Source: Holtiella tumoricola
GTDB taxonomy: Bacteria > Bacillota > Clostridia > Lachnospirales > Cellulosilyticaceae
Reading direction: 5' to 3'
DNA: 64,000 nt
Assembly (NCBI RefSeq): GCF_027857615.1
Contig: NZ_JAQIFT010000040.1
Span: 205,022 to 269,021, forward strand
A program made the translations under genes and the position numbers. The notes below the pieces were generated by a model that was not told the origin of the DNA, did no database searches, and was given only the letters and a program-made list of their open reading frames with translations. Positions 55,027 through 63,969 of the stretch are shown here, one piece after another. How positions within the stretch are numbered: the first letter of the stretch is position 1; every line of letters starts with the position of its first letter.

Positions 55027-56229
55027 CTATAGTTTAATTACTTTTACTTTAGTTCCTTCTAATATATTTGGGGTATCAGCTTCAATATCTATAAGACAAT
55101 TACATCCAATCATACTACTTAATACACCGGATGCATGTTCATATGGAATGGTTACATCCCCCTCTTCATAAAGTCCTCTAATCATTCTTCTTTTCTTAGA
55201 AACTTTATTAAATGCGCCCTTTAAAACGCCTTCTGCCTTCACTGGATAGACATAGCTTTGGCCACTCATCTTACCTAATACAGGCCTTGCAATGCATTCA
55301 AAGGTAGCTAATGCTGCAAAAGGATTCCCTGATAAGCTAAGAATTAATTGTTCACCTAGCTCCATGGCTAATATAGGCGTTCCAGGCTGCATATTAACTT
55401 TCCAAAAAAGCCTTGTTGCTTGAAGTTTTAATATAACTTCATGCATAATATCTTTTTGTCCTACAGATACCCCACCTGTTGTTAAAAGAATATCTAATTG
55501 AGGTATCATCTCTTTAATCTTCCTTGCTACATGATCAGGATCATCTTGTTGTGCTTCTATAATAAGAGGGATCATCCCTAATTCTTTTAATCTCGCTGCA
55601 AGTAATGTGGTATTCGCATTATAAATCTTACCTTCCTCAAGGGGTAAGCCTGGCTTTATCAGTTCATCGCCTGTACTCATAAGTCCTACCCTCAACTGTC
55701 TTCTAACCCGTACTTTGTTGCATCCCATACTCGCTAAAACACCTAGATGAATAGCTGTTAAAGTGGTACATTTTTCAATAAGCAACTGTCCTTTTTGGAT
55801 ATCTTCTCCTTTATAGCAATAATTGCTATAGGGACTCACACTTTTTTGTACCATTGCTTCCTCACCTTTAAAAACCACCTCTTCTTGGCGTATCACTGCA
55901 TCACTTCCCTCTGGGAGTGGTGCACCTGTCATAATGCGTACAGCTTGACCCATTCCTAGTCTTTTTTGAGAAGCCATCCCTGCGAAAACAGTTTCTATAA
56001 TTTTGAAAGTCTTTGGATGATCTGTATTTGCCCCTACTGTATCTTGTGCTCGAACAGCAATCCCATCTAGAGGTGAACGATTAAACGGAGGTTGATAAAT
56101 GGGTGCATAGAAATCTTCCACAAGGTTTCTTCCTAAGGCTTGCTCTAGTTCCACTTCCTCATAGTCCTCTATAAGATTGATTTTATTACTTAATAATTCA
56201 ACTGCCTGCTCTAATTCGATTCCTATCAT
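55027..56229 (-). CDS. moeA: Molybdopterin molybdenumtransferase
   Basis: Inserts the metal into adenylated molybdopterin. 400 residues with the MoeA domains (QPPFNRSPLDGIAVRA, VRIMTGAPLPEGSDAVIRQEE, VGLMSTGDELIKPG, DILLTTGGVSVGQKD, LSGNPFAALATFE). The second gene of the riboswitch-controlled operon, two bases after the first. Confidence 0.95.
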   Translation of the reverse strand: MIGIELEQAVELLSNKINLIEDYEEVELEQALGRNLVEDFYAPIYQPPFNRSPLDGIAVRAQDTVGANTDHPKTFKIIETVFAGMASQKRLGMGQAVRIMTGAPLPEGSDAVIRQEEVVFKGEEAMVQKSVSPYSNYCYKGEDIQKGQLLIEKCTTLTAIHLGVLASMGCNKVRVRRQLRVGLMSTGDELIKPGLPLEEGKIYNANTTLLAARLKELGMIPLIIEAQQDDPDHVARKIKEMIPQLDILLTTGGVSVGQKDIMHEVILKLQATRLFWKVNMQPGTPILAMELGEQLILSLSGNPFAALATFECIARPVLGKMSGQSYVYPVKAEGVLKGAFNKVSKKRRMIRGLYEEGDVTIPYEHASGVLSSMIGCNCLIDIEADTPNILEGTKVKVIKL

Positions 56230-56231
56230 AC

Positions 56232-57257
56232 TTACACACCCTTTCCAAAGCTACAACTTGGGAAAGTACAAGTTGAACAGTTTAGGCATAATCCTCCATG
56301 TCCAAGGGTTGCTATATCTTTCTTTTCTAGACGTTCACCTGCTATAATACGTGGAAAGAGTAGGTCAAATACTGTACGTTTAGCATACATTACACAACCT
56401 GGCAAACCTAAAATAGGTATTTCTCCCTTATAAGAAAGTAAGAACATGGCACCAGGTAGCACAGGTGCACCATAACTTACAATTTTCCCACCTACTTGTC
56501 TAATTGCAGCTGGTGTAACATCATCTGGATCTACACTCATTCCCCCCGTACAAATGACCATTGTAGCCCCTTTTTGAATCCAAGCTTCAATAGCTTGTGT
56601 AATCTGATTTGCATCATCTGGTGCAAAAGTTTGACCACAACACTCTAGACCATATTCTTCTAACTTTCCTTTAATTACACTTCCAAACGTATCCTTGATG
56701 CGTCCATAATAGACTTCATTACCTGTTGTTACAATCCCTACACGATGTTTGGTATAAGGCTTAACACTTATAAGTGGCTTAGTACCAAAACGCTCTCTAA
56801 TCTGTAACATTTTTTCTTGGTCAATTACTAAAGGAATAACACGCATCCCTGCTAATTTTTCCCCCTTTTGAACTGGTGTATAACGATGTCTTGTTGCAAC
56901 TACAATTTCTTCAATTCCATTAAGTTCAAGCAGGCGGTCAACATCTAAATCTAAAAGCCCTGAATACTTAGCAAAAAGTTCAATTTTACCTTCTTGAATG
57001 GACCCATTCGTGCAAGTACCTTCTCCAGCACATACCTCTTTTAAAATAAGAGCAGCTTCATTCTCATGCATTTTAGATGAATCATATTCCCATACATAGA
57101 GATGATCTTTTCCTACACTTAGAAGCTTTTCGATATCCTCTTCCTTAACTTGATGCCCTTTTTTAAAAAGTACGCCTTTCTTTTCATCCTTTATAATTTG
57201 AGTGATATCATGACATAAAATATGTCCTACAGCCTGTACTGTCTTTATTTTTCTCAT
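56232..57257 (-). CDS. MoeA/MogA-like molybdopterin-binding protein with C-terminal Cys cluster
   Basis: A 341-residue protein and the first gene behind the riboswitch. It contains a molybdopterin-binding domain (RVGIVTTGNEVYYGRIKDTFG, MVICTGGMSVDPDDVTPAAI, PGAMFLLSYKGEIPILGLPGCVMY) and an N-terminal region of about 150 residues unlike MoeA. The last 25 residues carry a CxxCxxCxxxxC cluster (CLNCSTCTFPSC), a possible metal or Fe-S site. Such proteins often accompany molybdoenzymes in Clostridia; a role as chaperone or variant molybdenumtransferase is inferred. Confidence 0.85.
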   Translation of the reverse strand: MRKIKTVQAVGHILCHDITQIIKDEKKGVLFKKGHQVKEEDIEKLLSVGKDHLYVWEYDSSKMHENEAALILKEVCAGEGTCTNGSIQEGKIELFAKYSGLLDLDVDRLLELNGIEEIVVATRHRYTPVQKGEKLAGMRVIPLVIDQEKMLQIRERFGTKPLISVKPYTKHRVGIVTTGNEVYYGRIKDTFGSVIKGKLEEYGLECCGQTFAPDDANQITQAIEAWIQKGATMVICTGGMSVDPDDVTPAAIRQVGGKIVSYGAPVLPGAMFLLSYKGEIPILGLPGCVMYAKRTVFDLLFPRIIAGERLEKKDIATLGHGGLCLNCSTCTFPSCSFGKGV

Positions 57258-57302
57258 GTTTGCAACCTCTTTCTGTTAGTTATCACTTAGAGAAATTTAT
57301 GC

Positions 57303-57347
57303 TTATAATAAAAATGCCCAAATCTCCTTAATCTAGAGATTTGGGCA
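57303..57347 (-). terminator. Riboswitch-controlled terminator before the Moco operon
   Basis: A perfect 12-bp stem (57315-57326 with 57336-57347), 9-base loop, followed on the minus strand by TTTTTATTATAA. It sits between the aptamer (57383-57495) and the first gene start (57257), so it can stop transcription of the whole operon. Confidence 0.85.
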
Positions 57348-57382
57348 CACAAAATAAACTCATAACGTTTATAATCCCCTTT

Positions 57383-57495
57383 ACAAATAAGGAAGGTCAA
57401 GACGTTTCCAACTTGGCCCTGTGAACGACTCTCTAAGTGTTCAGTCTAATCTTTCATAGAATATTCCGTAGAAATATTAGATCGGAGACATTTGT
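57383..57495 (-). ncRNA. Probable molybdenum cofactor (Moco) riboswitch
   Basis: On the minus strand a junction closed by ACAAAT/ATTTGT holds, in order, CTCCGA, a long hairpin (TCTAATATTTC with GAAAGATTAGA), a hairpin TGAAC...GTTCA, and GGGCCAAG...CTTGACC capped by a G-GAAA-C tetraloop. This layout and the position directly before Moco-synthesis genes match my memory of the Moco RNA motif, which senses the cofactor (or the tungsten cofactor). I could not run a covariance search. A strong terminator follows, so cofactor binding most likely turns the operon off. Confidence 0.7.
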
Positions 57496-57590
57496 TAAAT
57501 GTACTTTATTTTAGCATGTACTTTCTATTCTATTAAGTATTTGCATAGGTATTCTAAAGCTTTTATACCTTATCTATAAATACTATACTT

Positions 57591-58475
57591 TTATTGAGAT
57601 ATTTTATATTTATTCTTCCACTCTCTTAAAATTAAGATAACACCTACAATAATAAGAACAGTACCTAAAATTTGATTTCCACCAATAGCTCTTTTTCCTT
57701 CAATCCATACCAATGCAATATTAATAATAGGCCCTGCATTTAAAAATAGACTAATGCCTGTTGGACTTAACTTTCTTAGCGCAAAGCTATTTAAAGTATA
57801 CGCTATTGCTGACCCACCTATCCCTAAATATAATAGCTTCATAGTTAAAGACCAGTCTAATGGGATTAAAAAAGTTTCATCCATTAAAACACTTGGTAAA
57901 AATAGAAGTGTATTCAATAAGAATTGAAAAAAGATAATCGTTGTTGGGCGGTATTTAAGAACCAATGGTTTTTGGATAAAATAATAAATAGCCCATACAA
58001 CGGTTGCAGAAACTTGTAGGATATACACTCCTAGTGTTTGATCTGTACTTATTGTATCAATTAAAAAAATACTGCCTATTACACTTAAGGCAATGCTAAT
58101 ACTTTCACGCTCTGTAAATAAGGTACCTATTATTAAGCATTCTATAAGCATCATTAAAACGGGCTGCATACCTGATACAATAGATAAATCGACTACTGGA
58201 AGTAAGGCAGTGGCTCTTCCACTTAAAATATAATAAAATGCTCCACCTAATAACCCTCCTACAATAAGCCTTCCCCTATCTTGTTTAGCAATCTTTTCTC
58301 TTTTTCCTATTGTAATCCACCAAGTACCTAGTACAACAGTGGCAATAAAAAAACGATTAAAAGTTAAGACTTCATAAGATATTTTTTCAAGTAAATCTTT
58401 TATAAGATAAAAAGATGTCCCCCACAAAAAAGCTGTGAAAGACATCCCTAATATAATCAATCTATAGATATTCAT
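57591..58475 (-). CDS. DMT-superfamily transporter (EamA)
   Basis: A 294-residue membrane protein with ten predicted helices in two EamA repeats (SFTAFLWGTSFYLIKDLLEKI and VVWAIYYFIQKPLVLKYRPTTIIFF). Such proteins export amino acids, metabolites or drugs; the substrate cannot be read. It lies 47 bases after the antiporter gene and may be the last gene of that operon. It ends just before the riboswitch. Confidence 0.88.
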   Translation of the reverse strand: MNIYRLIILGMSFTAFLWGTSFYLIKDLLEKISYEVLTFNRFFIATVVLGTWWITIGKREKIAKQDRGRLIVGGLLGGAFYYILSGRATALLPVVDLSIVSGMQPVLMMLIECLIIGTLFTERESISIALSVIGSIFLIDTISTDQTLGVYILQVSATVVWAIYYFIQKPLVLKYRPTTIIFFQFLLNTLLFLPSVLMDETFLIPLDWSLTMKLLYLGIGGSAIAYTLNSFALRKLSPTGISLFLNAGPIINIALVWIEGKRAIGGNQILGTVLIIVGVILILREWKNKYKISQ

Positions 58476-58522
58476 TCATAGTCCTCATCTCATATAGTAT
58501 CTATGGTATTATATCTTTTTAA

Positions 58523-59920
58523 CTACTCATTATCAACCTTGTTTCTAAATATAAAAATCCCCATATAAGCAAGTAAAATGGTAAGTAGCGGATTGACTAG
58601 ATTAAAAAAAGCATAAGGTAAATAATCTAAAGTTGCTACACCTAATGTATTGCTAACAAAAGCTGCCGCCGCCGTCCACGGAATAAGTGGATTACAAAGT
58701 GCTACCCCTTCTACAATCACCCGGCTTAGCATACTTCTTTTCATATTCCTTTGATCATAGGCTTCTTTATATAAGCTACCACTTAAAATGACCGGCAAAT
58801 ACATATCTCCCATTATCGCATTGCTCATAATTCCTGTTCCAATCGTTGTTGTAATGAGTGTTGCATCTCTTTTAATAGGTTGAATAAGACGATTAATGAG
58901 TACATTGAGTACTCCTAACCCTTCTAACACTCCACCTAAATTTAAGGCTAAAAAACCTAATGTAAAGGACCACATCATGCTTGAAATACCACCTCGCATA
59001 AGAAGTGTATCTACAATTTCATTCCCTGTCGGTGTTGTATAGCCTGCGTATAAACACATAAGTGCTTCGTTGATAGGTGTTTTTTGTATAAGGATTGCTA
59101 CAATTACAGCTACAAGACTCGAAATAGTAAGTGCTAATACAGCTGGTACTTTTTTAATAGACATGATCAAAAGAATGATCATAGGAAGTAAGCCCCAAAT
59201 ACTTATATGAAATACACTGTCTAACCCTTGCATTAGCTGCTCTATACCCTCTTGATTACCTACCCCACCAGAATACTTTAATCCAATTACTCCATACATA
59301 ATTAAAGCTATAAAGAAAGCTGGGACTGTTGTATAACTCATAGTTTTAATATGGTCATAAAGGTCTGAACCTGTAGCTGCTGTTGCAATAACAGCAGTAT
59401 CTGAAATAGGAGACATTTTATCTCCAAACCAAGCACCCGATACAATCATTCCTGCAATAAGTGGTTCAGGAATCCCCATATCCATACCAACACACATACT
59501 AAATACTGCAACACCTACCGTTGCTACTGTTCCCCAAGAAGTTCCCATAATAAAAGACGTTAAGCAACATACTACAAACCCTGCTGGTAAAATAATATCT
59601 GGATTTATTATTTGTAATCCATAATAAATGATAGCAGGTACAGTACCAGAGGTAATCCATGAACCTATTAAAGTTCCTATTAATAGGAAAATGATTAACC
59701 CTTCTGCTACTTTCCCCGTACTTGTAGCCATCCATTCAACAAGTGTTTTCCACTTATAACCGGCTAAATACGCTGCGCACCAACTAAAAATTAATGTGAT
59801 AAATACAACCACTACAATATCTAATTTAAGCCAGAGAATACCCGTTGTTAAAATACCTATTATGCTTAATAATGTGATAACTGCAAAGTGAAAGCTCACT
59901 TTATTTGTTGTTTCTTGCAT
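58523..59920 (-). CDS. NhaC-family Na+/H+ antiporter
   Basis: A 465-residue membrane antiporter with about 12 helices. Family marks are LIGTLIGSWITSGTVPAIIYYGLQII, TSWGTVATVGVAVF, GAWFGDKMSPISDTAVIAT and MWSFTLGFLALNLGGVLEG. It probably exchanges H+ for Na+, though some members exchange organic acids (MleN-like malate/lactate). Located 25 bases after the molybdoenzyme gene, so it may supply or remove that enzyme's substrate or ions. Confidence 0.9.
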   Translation of the reverse strand: MQETTNKVSFHFAVITLLSIIGILTTGILWLKLDIVVVVFITLIFSWCAAYLAGYKWKTLVEWMATSTGKVAEGLIIFLLIGTLIGSWITSGTVPAIIYYGLQIINPDIILPAGFVVCCLTSFIMGTSWGTVATVGVAVFSMCVGMDMGIPEPLIAGMIVSGAWFGDKMSPISDTAVIATAATGSDLYDHIKTMSYTTVPAFFIALIMYGVIGLKYSGGVGNQEGIEQLMQGLDSVFHISIWGLLPMIILLIMSIKKVPAVLALTISSLVAVIVAILIQKTPINEALMCLYAGYTTPTGNEIVDTLLMRGGISSMMWSFTLGFLALNLGGVLEGLGVLNVLINRLIQPIKRDATLITTTIGTGIMSNAIMGDMYLPVILSGSLYKEAYDQRNMKRSMLSRVIVEGVALCNPLIPWTAAAAFVSNTLGVATLDYLPYAFFNLVNPLLTILLAYMGIFIFRNKVDNE

Positions 59921-59944
59921 CTGTAGTCCTTCCCATCTAACTCA

Positions 59945-61996
59945 TTAAGAGATTTTTTCAATATTAACTTCTACAGATTTAAGCGCTGGGAATCCTGAGA
60001 TTGGGTCACGTCTATCATCTGGCATAATAAGGTTAACATTGGCATTTTTCCATCCATGGGTAATTTGTACAGAACCTGGATGTATTTCTTTTTCATGAAG
60101 TACCAATACTTTAATTTCAAGACTTCCAATTCTAGAAGTTACTCTTACACGGTCTCCTGTTACAACACCTAATGCTTGAGCGTCTACTGGATGCATTTCT
60201 ATTTCAGCTTCTGGACAAGCTTTGTTAATTTGAGGAATATCTCTATATCTTCCATGGAAATACATATGTTTACGTGCACCTGTCATAAGGAGGTATTTAA
60301 ATGCATTATCTTCTGCTAAATATCTTGGACGTTTGTATACAGCCAATGCATCATAACCAAAGCTTGCCACATACTCTGAAGTAAATTCGATTTTACCACT
60401 TGGTGTATTGAAAGACTTCTCACCTTTTTGAGCTTTTACTTCATATTTTTTATAAGTTATTGGTTTATAGTTGTAGCCTCCAGGATATTGTCTAATTGTT
60501 TCTAATGATACACCTGTTGGTTCTACTAACCATTCATTTAAGGCATGTTCATCTGCCCATGGGAAGTACTTACCTGCTCCTAGACGTTCTGCTAAACCTT
60601 TAAGGAAGTCATATTCATTTTGTAATCCAAAATCTACTACTTTCTTTGAAAGTGTAACACATTGGAAAGCACTTTGATAATGGAGTTCTTCCCTTTCTAA
60701 ATAAGACGCTGCTGGTAATACATAGTCTGCAAGCTCAGCTGTTTCTGTCATCATAATATCCTTAACAACTAGTAAATCTAATTGTTTAAAAGCATCTATA
60801 ACTTTGTCTGCACGTGCATTGGTTAAAACAGGATTTGCTGCACTCAAAATTAAGCCTTTCATTGGATAAGGTTCTTCTGTTAAAATAGCATCCATTAGTG
60901 TAAGGGTATCACATTCACCACGCATATCATAAATAACTGGATGCTTATCTGCACCAATTGGTTCAAGATGTTTAAGTGGTATTTCATCATTTAATTCTAA
61001 GTGAGATGGACCAAATCCTTCAGTACAAAGCATACCACCTTTAATATCAATAGCCCCCATTAAGGCATCTATGTAAGTTGCAACACGTGTATTATTGACA
61101 CCATTTTCTTGGTGTTCAAGACCTGTTCCTACCCAGCTTGTAATATGAGGTGCTTGAGAAATAAATAATTCTACTAAAGCAAATAATTGCTCTTGTTTAA
61201 TCCCTGTTTCAGCTTCTACAAATTCAGGTGTAAAGCTTTGTGCATACGCTTTAAGGTCTTCATATCCTACTGTATATTTATTGATGAAGTCATGATTTAC
61301 TGCATCTCTTACAATCAATTCACGAATAACTCCCCACGCTAGAGCACCATCTGTACCTGGCTTTGGTTGTAAATAAAGATCTGAAATTCTTGCACTTTCG
61401 TTATACTTTGTATCGATTGTAACAAATTTCCCACCATTTGCACGTGCTTTATTCATTTGTTGTGTCCAGTCAGAGTGTGCTACTGGTGCATTCGTTCCCC
61501 AGTTTACAATAAGTTTTGAATTGTCATAATCTGCAGCTGGCCAAGTTCCATATACTAAGTTAAAACCTATGTAACGTCCTGCATAGCACTGTGTATCATT
61601 TGAGAAGTAGTTTGGTGAGCCAATTGCATGGATAAATCTTCTATAAAGTTCTTCTTGTTGACAAAAACCAATCCCTTCGCCTTTCCAAACACCAATAGCT
61701 CTTTTTCCATACTGTTCTTGAATCGCTTGCATACGCTCAGCAATCTCATCCATGGCTTGCTCAAGCTCTATTTCTACAAAACCATTCTCTGTCTTTTTAA
61801 GTGGTTTTTTTAATCTTTGAGGTAAGTTAATCCATGTTGCACCAGAGCTTCCTTTAATACATGTTCTTCCTCTACTTGCAACATGTTCTTCCATACCTTC
61901 AATTTCTACTACTTTTCCATCTTCAACATGGACATCAATACCACAAATGGTACCGCACATTCTACAATAAGTTTTTTCAATTTTTCTTTCACCCAT
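59945..61996 (-). CDS. Molybdopterin (bis-MGD) oxidoreductase, DMSO reductase family
   Basis: A 683-residue catalytic subunit. Residues 11-46 give a [4Fe-4S] site (C11, C14, C18, C46 in CRMCGTIC...RTCIKG) with K48 in the usual electron-relay position. C137 (NDTQCYAG) is the likely molybdenum ligand; serine, aspartate or selenocysteine would mark other groups. The C-terminal cofactor domain starts near residue 580 (YLLMTGARKHMYFHGRYRDIPQINKACPEAEIEMHPVDA). No Tat signal, so it is cytoplasmic. Start overlaps the ferredoxin stop by one base (TAATG). A Cys-ligated reductase, formate dehydrogenase-like or dehydroxylase role is possible; substrate unknown. Confidence 0.9.
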   Translation of the reverse strand: MGERKIEKTYCRMCGTICGIDVHVEDGKVVEIEGMEEHVASRGRTCIKGSSGATWINLPQRLKKPLKKTENGFVEIELEQAMDEIAERMQAIQEQYGKRAIGVWKGEGIGFCQQEELYRRFIHAIGSPNYFSNDTQCYAGRYIGFNLVYGTWPAADYDNSKLIVNWGTNAPVAHSDWTQQMNKARANGGKFVTIDTKYNESARISDLYLQPKPGTDGALAWGVIRELIVRDAVNHDFINKYTVGYEDLKAYAQSFTPEFVEAETGIKQEQLFALVELFISQAPHITSWVGTGLEHQENGVNNTRVATYIDALMGAIDIKGGMLCTEGFGPSHLELNDEIPLKHLEPIGADKHPVIYDMRGECDTLTLMDAILTEEPYPMKGLILSAANPVLTNARADKVIDAFKQLDLLVVKDIMMTETAELADYVLPAASYLEREELHYQSAFQCVTLSKKVVDFGLQNEYDFLKGLAERLGAGKYFPWADEHALNEWLVEPTGVSLETIRQYPGGYNYKPITYKKYEVKAQKGEKSFNTPSGKIEFTSEYVASFGYDALAVYKRPRYLAEDNAFKYLLMTGARKHMYFHGRYRDIPQINKACPEAEIEMHPVDAQALGVVTGDRVRVTSRIGSLEIKVLVLHEKEIHPGSVQITHGWKNANVNLIMPDDRRDPISGFPALKSVEVNIEKIS

Positions 61997-62484
61997 TATT
62001 GTTCACCTCTACACTCTTTAGTCTTTTCTATAATTGCAGTGTCCGCTTGTTGTCTTCTAAACTTAAAAGCTTCTTCTGATTCTACAAATTGAAGTGCACC
62101 ACCAATACAGTGTTTTACACATTTTGGGTTCCCGTTACATAAGTTACATTTACGACTTACTAATTTCTCATGATCAAAATGGATATTTCCATATGGGCAT
62201 GCAAGCATACACATTTTACAACCTGCACAACGTGTTTGGTCAATAATAACAGCATTTGTTTTTTCATCTCTTGAAATAGCTCCTGCTGGACAAACATTTA
62301 AGCACCATGCATCTTCACAATGAAGGCATGTCATAGGAATTACAACACGTTCATCAATATAATGATTAACTTTAATATTGGATTGTGTTCTCTCACATGT
62401 TTCGCCTGTTTTTGCAAAAGCACATGCTAACTCACAGTTTCTACATCCTACACAGTTATCAGGATTCATTGTTATCATTTTCAT
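61996..62484 (-). CDS. Four-cluster ferredoxin subunit (DmsB/HycB type)
   Basis: A 162-residue electron-transfer subunit with four [4Fe-4S] motifs: CVGCRNCELAC, CLHCEDAWCLNVCP, CAGCKMCMLACP and CNLCNGNPKCVKHC. Passes electrons between the molybdoenzyme and a donor. Lies 17 bases after the FAD oxidoreductase gene. AAGGAAGG precedes ATG. No twin-arginine signal and no membrane anchor gene are nearby, so the complex is soluble. Confidence 0.94.
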   Translation of the reverse strand: MKMITMNPDNCVGCRNCELACAFAKTGETCERTQSNIKVNHYIDERVVIPMTCLHCEDAWCLNVCPAGAISRDEKTNAVIIDQTRCAGCKMCMLACPYGNIHFDHEKLVSRKCNLCNGNPKCVKHCIGGALQFVESEEAFKFRRQQADTAIIEKTKECRGEQ

Positions 62485-62501
62485 TTTTTAGTTCCTTCCT
62501 T

Positions 62502-63749
62502 CTATATGTTTAAGTTTCTAGCAGAATGAAATGCTTTAATTTGTAAAAACATCTCTAATTTCTCAGGTACTGTATCTACTTTCACCTTGTTACGAATAAG
62601 TGGTCTAAGTTTCCCTAATAATGAAACAGCTTCTGTACTTCCTACTAAACATGCACCAACAACATACTCACCTTCATAACATACTTTTAGGTAGCCGCGT
62701 TTGCCATCATCTTCAAAAATATGTATTGTTTCAACTTGATTGTCCGTAAACTTACCAATAGATGCTACTGTTTTATCGTACATTTGCGTTACATTCATAT
62801 TAAGACTACCTTCATATTGGTACTCTATTCCTAACATATTAAGTGCAGCTACTTTACCCATCTCAATTGCCGTTGGCCAAAGTGCATGTATCACATTTTT
62901 CTCTCCAAAAGTAGTTGGACCTTGTGCTACATCTCCTGCACTATAAATATCTGGTATATTCGTTTGCATGTAAGCATCTACTAGAATACCTCTGTCTACT
63001 GCTATACCACTTTCACCTATAAGTTGGGTATTGGGACGAACCCCTGCACCTACAATGATAAAATCTACTTCTACTGCTTCTTGTTCTTTTAAATAAACTT
63101 TGAAAGTACCATCTGCTTGCTTTTCAATACGATCTGTCAAAGTTCCTAATCTCAGATCAACACCATTTTTACGAATACTTTCTGTAAGCACATTCGCTCC
63201 ATGCTCATCTAGCACACTTGGCATAATACGCTCTGCTAGTTCAACTACTGTAACTTTAAGACCTTTTACAACAGCTGCCCACGCTGCTTGAAGGGATACA
63301 AATCCTGAACCAATAACAAGCACACGATTACCGGCTTTATAGTAAGGCTCTAATTGTTCTGCATCTGTTTTGGTCCACATATGGTAAATACCTTCTTGAT
63401 TAATCCCTGGAATAGGTGGACTCATAGCTGAAGAGCCTGTAGCAATGAGCAACTTATCGTAAGCTACTTCATTTCCTCCTTCAAGGATGACATTTTTATT
63501 ATGTGCATCAATTTGTGTAACGTTGCCTTCAATGTATTCTACTTTATTGTTTTCATAATACGCTTTATTGCGTATAAGTAATTTATCATGTGATAACTTC
63601 CCTCTTAAAAAATAAGGTAGAAGTACCCTTGAGTAAGCAAGTCCGCCTTCTTTTGAAATAATGGTTATTTTACTGGTTGAATCATATTTTCGAACGGTTT
63701 CTAATGCCGATAGTCCTGCTGCGCTATTCCCAATTATTACAATGTTCAC
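62502..63749 (-). CDS. NAD(P)H/FAD-dependent oxidoreductase (NirB-like reductase domain)
   Basis: A 415-residue flavoprotein. FAD-binding N-terminus (IVIIGNSAAGLSALETVRK), NAD-binding site (RVLVIGSGFVSLQAAWAAV, about 145-165), FAD motif IYSAGDVAQ near residue 270 and a C-terminal dimer domain. The lack of a CxxC disulphide suggests electron transfer to the ferredoxin, as in NirB and NADH oxidases. GTG 63749 has AAGGTGATT upstream. It is first in the operon with the ferredoxin and molybdoenzyme, so NADH - FAD - Fe-S - molybdenum is the inferred electron path. Confidence 0.9.
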   Translation of the reverse strand: MNIVIIGNSAAGLSALETVRKYDSTSKITIISKEGGLAYSRVLLPYFLRGKLSHDKLLIRNKAYYENNKVEYIEGNVTQIDAHNKNVILEGGNEVAYDKLLIATGSSAMSPPIPGINQEGIYHMWTKTDAEQLEPYYKAGNRVLVIGSGFVSLQAAWAAVVKGLKVTVVELAERIMPSVLDEHGANVLTESIRKNGVDLRLGTLTDRIEKQADGTFKVYLKEQEAVEVDFIIVGAGVRPNTQLIGESGIAVDRGILVDAYMQTNIPDIYSAGDVAQGPTTFGEKNVIHALWPTAIEMGKVAALNMLGIEYQYEGSLNMNVTQMYDKTVASIGKFTDNQVETIHIFEDDGKRGYLKVCYEGEYVVGACLVGSTEAVSLLGKLRPLIRNKVKVDTVPEKLEMFLQIKAFHSARNLNI

Positions 63750-63891
63750 GTTTCAATCACCTTCTTGTTATTTTTTTATCAGGGTAATTATAGCATTTTC
63801 TCTTTTTATATCTTGCTAAATCAAAACATGTCCTAAATAAATTCTACTAAATATAAAAATTTTATCCCTTACATCCATTAAGTAGAAAATA

Positions 63892-63969
63892 AAAAGACGT
63901 AGCTATTCTACGTCTTTTACAGGTTATTGACTAACCACCTACTTTTGCTAACTAGCAAGAGTAGGTGGT
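63892..63969 (-). terminator. Two tandem terminator hairpins at right edge
   Basis: A perfect 11-bp stem (63892-63902 with 63908-63918) followed on the minus strand by TTTTTATTTT, preceded by a hairpin of a perfect 10-bp stem (63934-63943 with 63960-63969) with an inner TTGCT/AGCAA. They probably end a minus-strand gene beyond the right edge, insulating the molybdoenzyme operon. Confidence 0.65.

Noticed and set aside
54782..55171. 129-codon plus-strand open frame across moaC and moeA
   Set aside because: Antisense to two clear cofactor genes with a normal TATA-poor, Shine-Dalgarno-less start.
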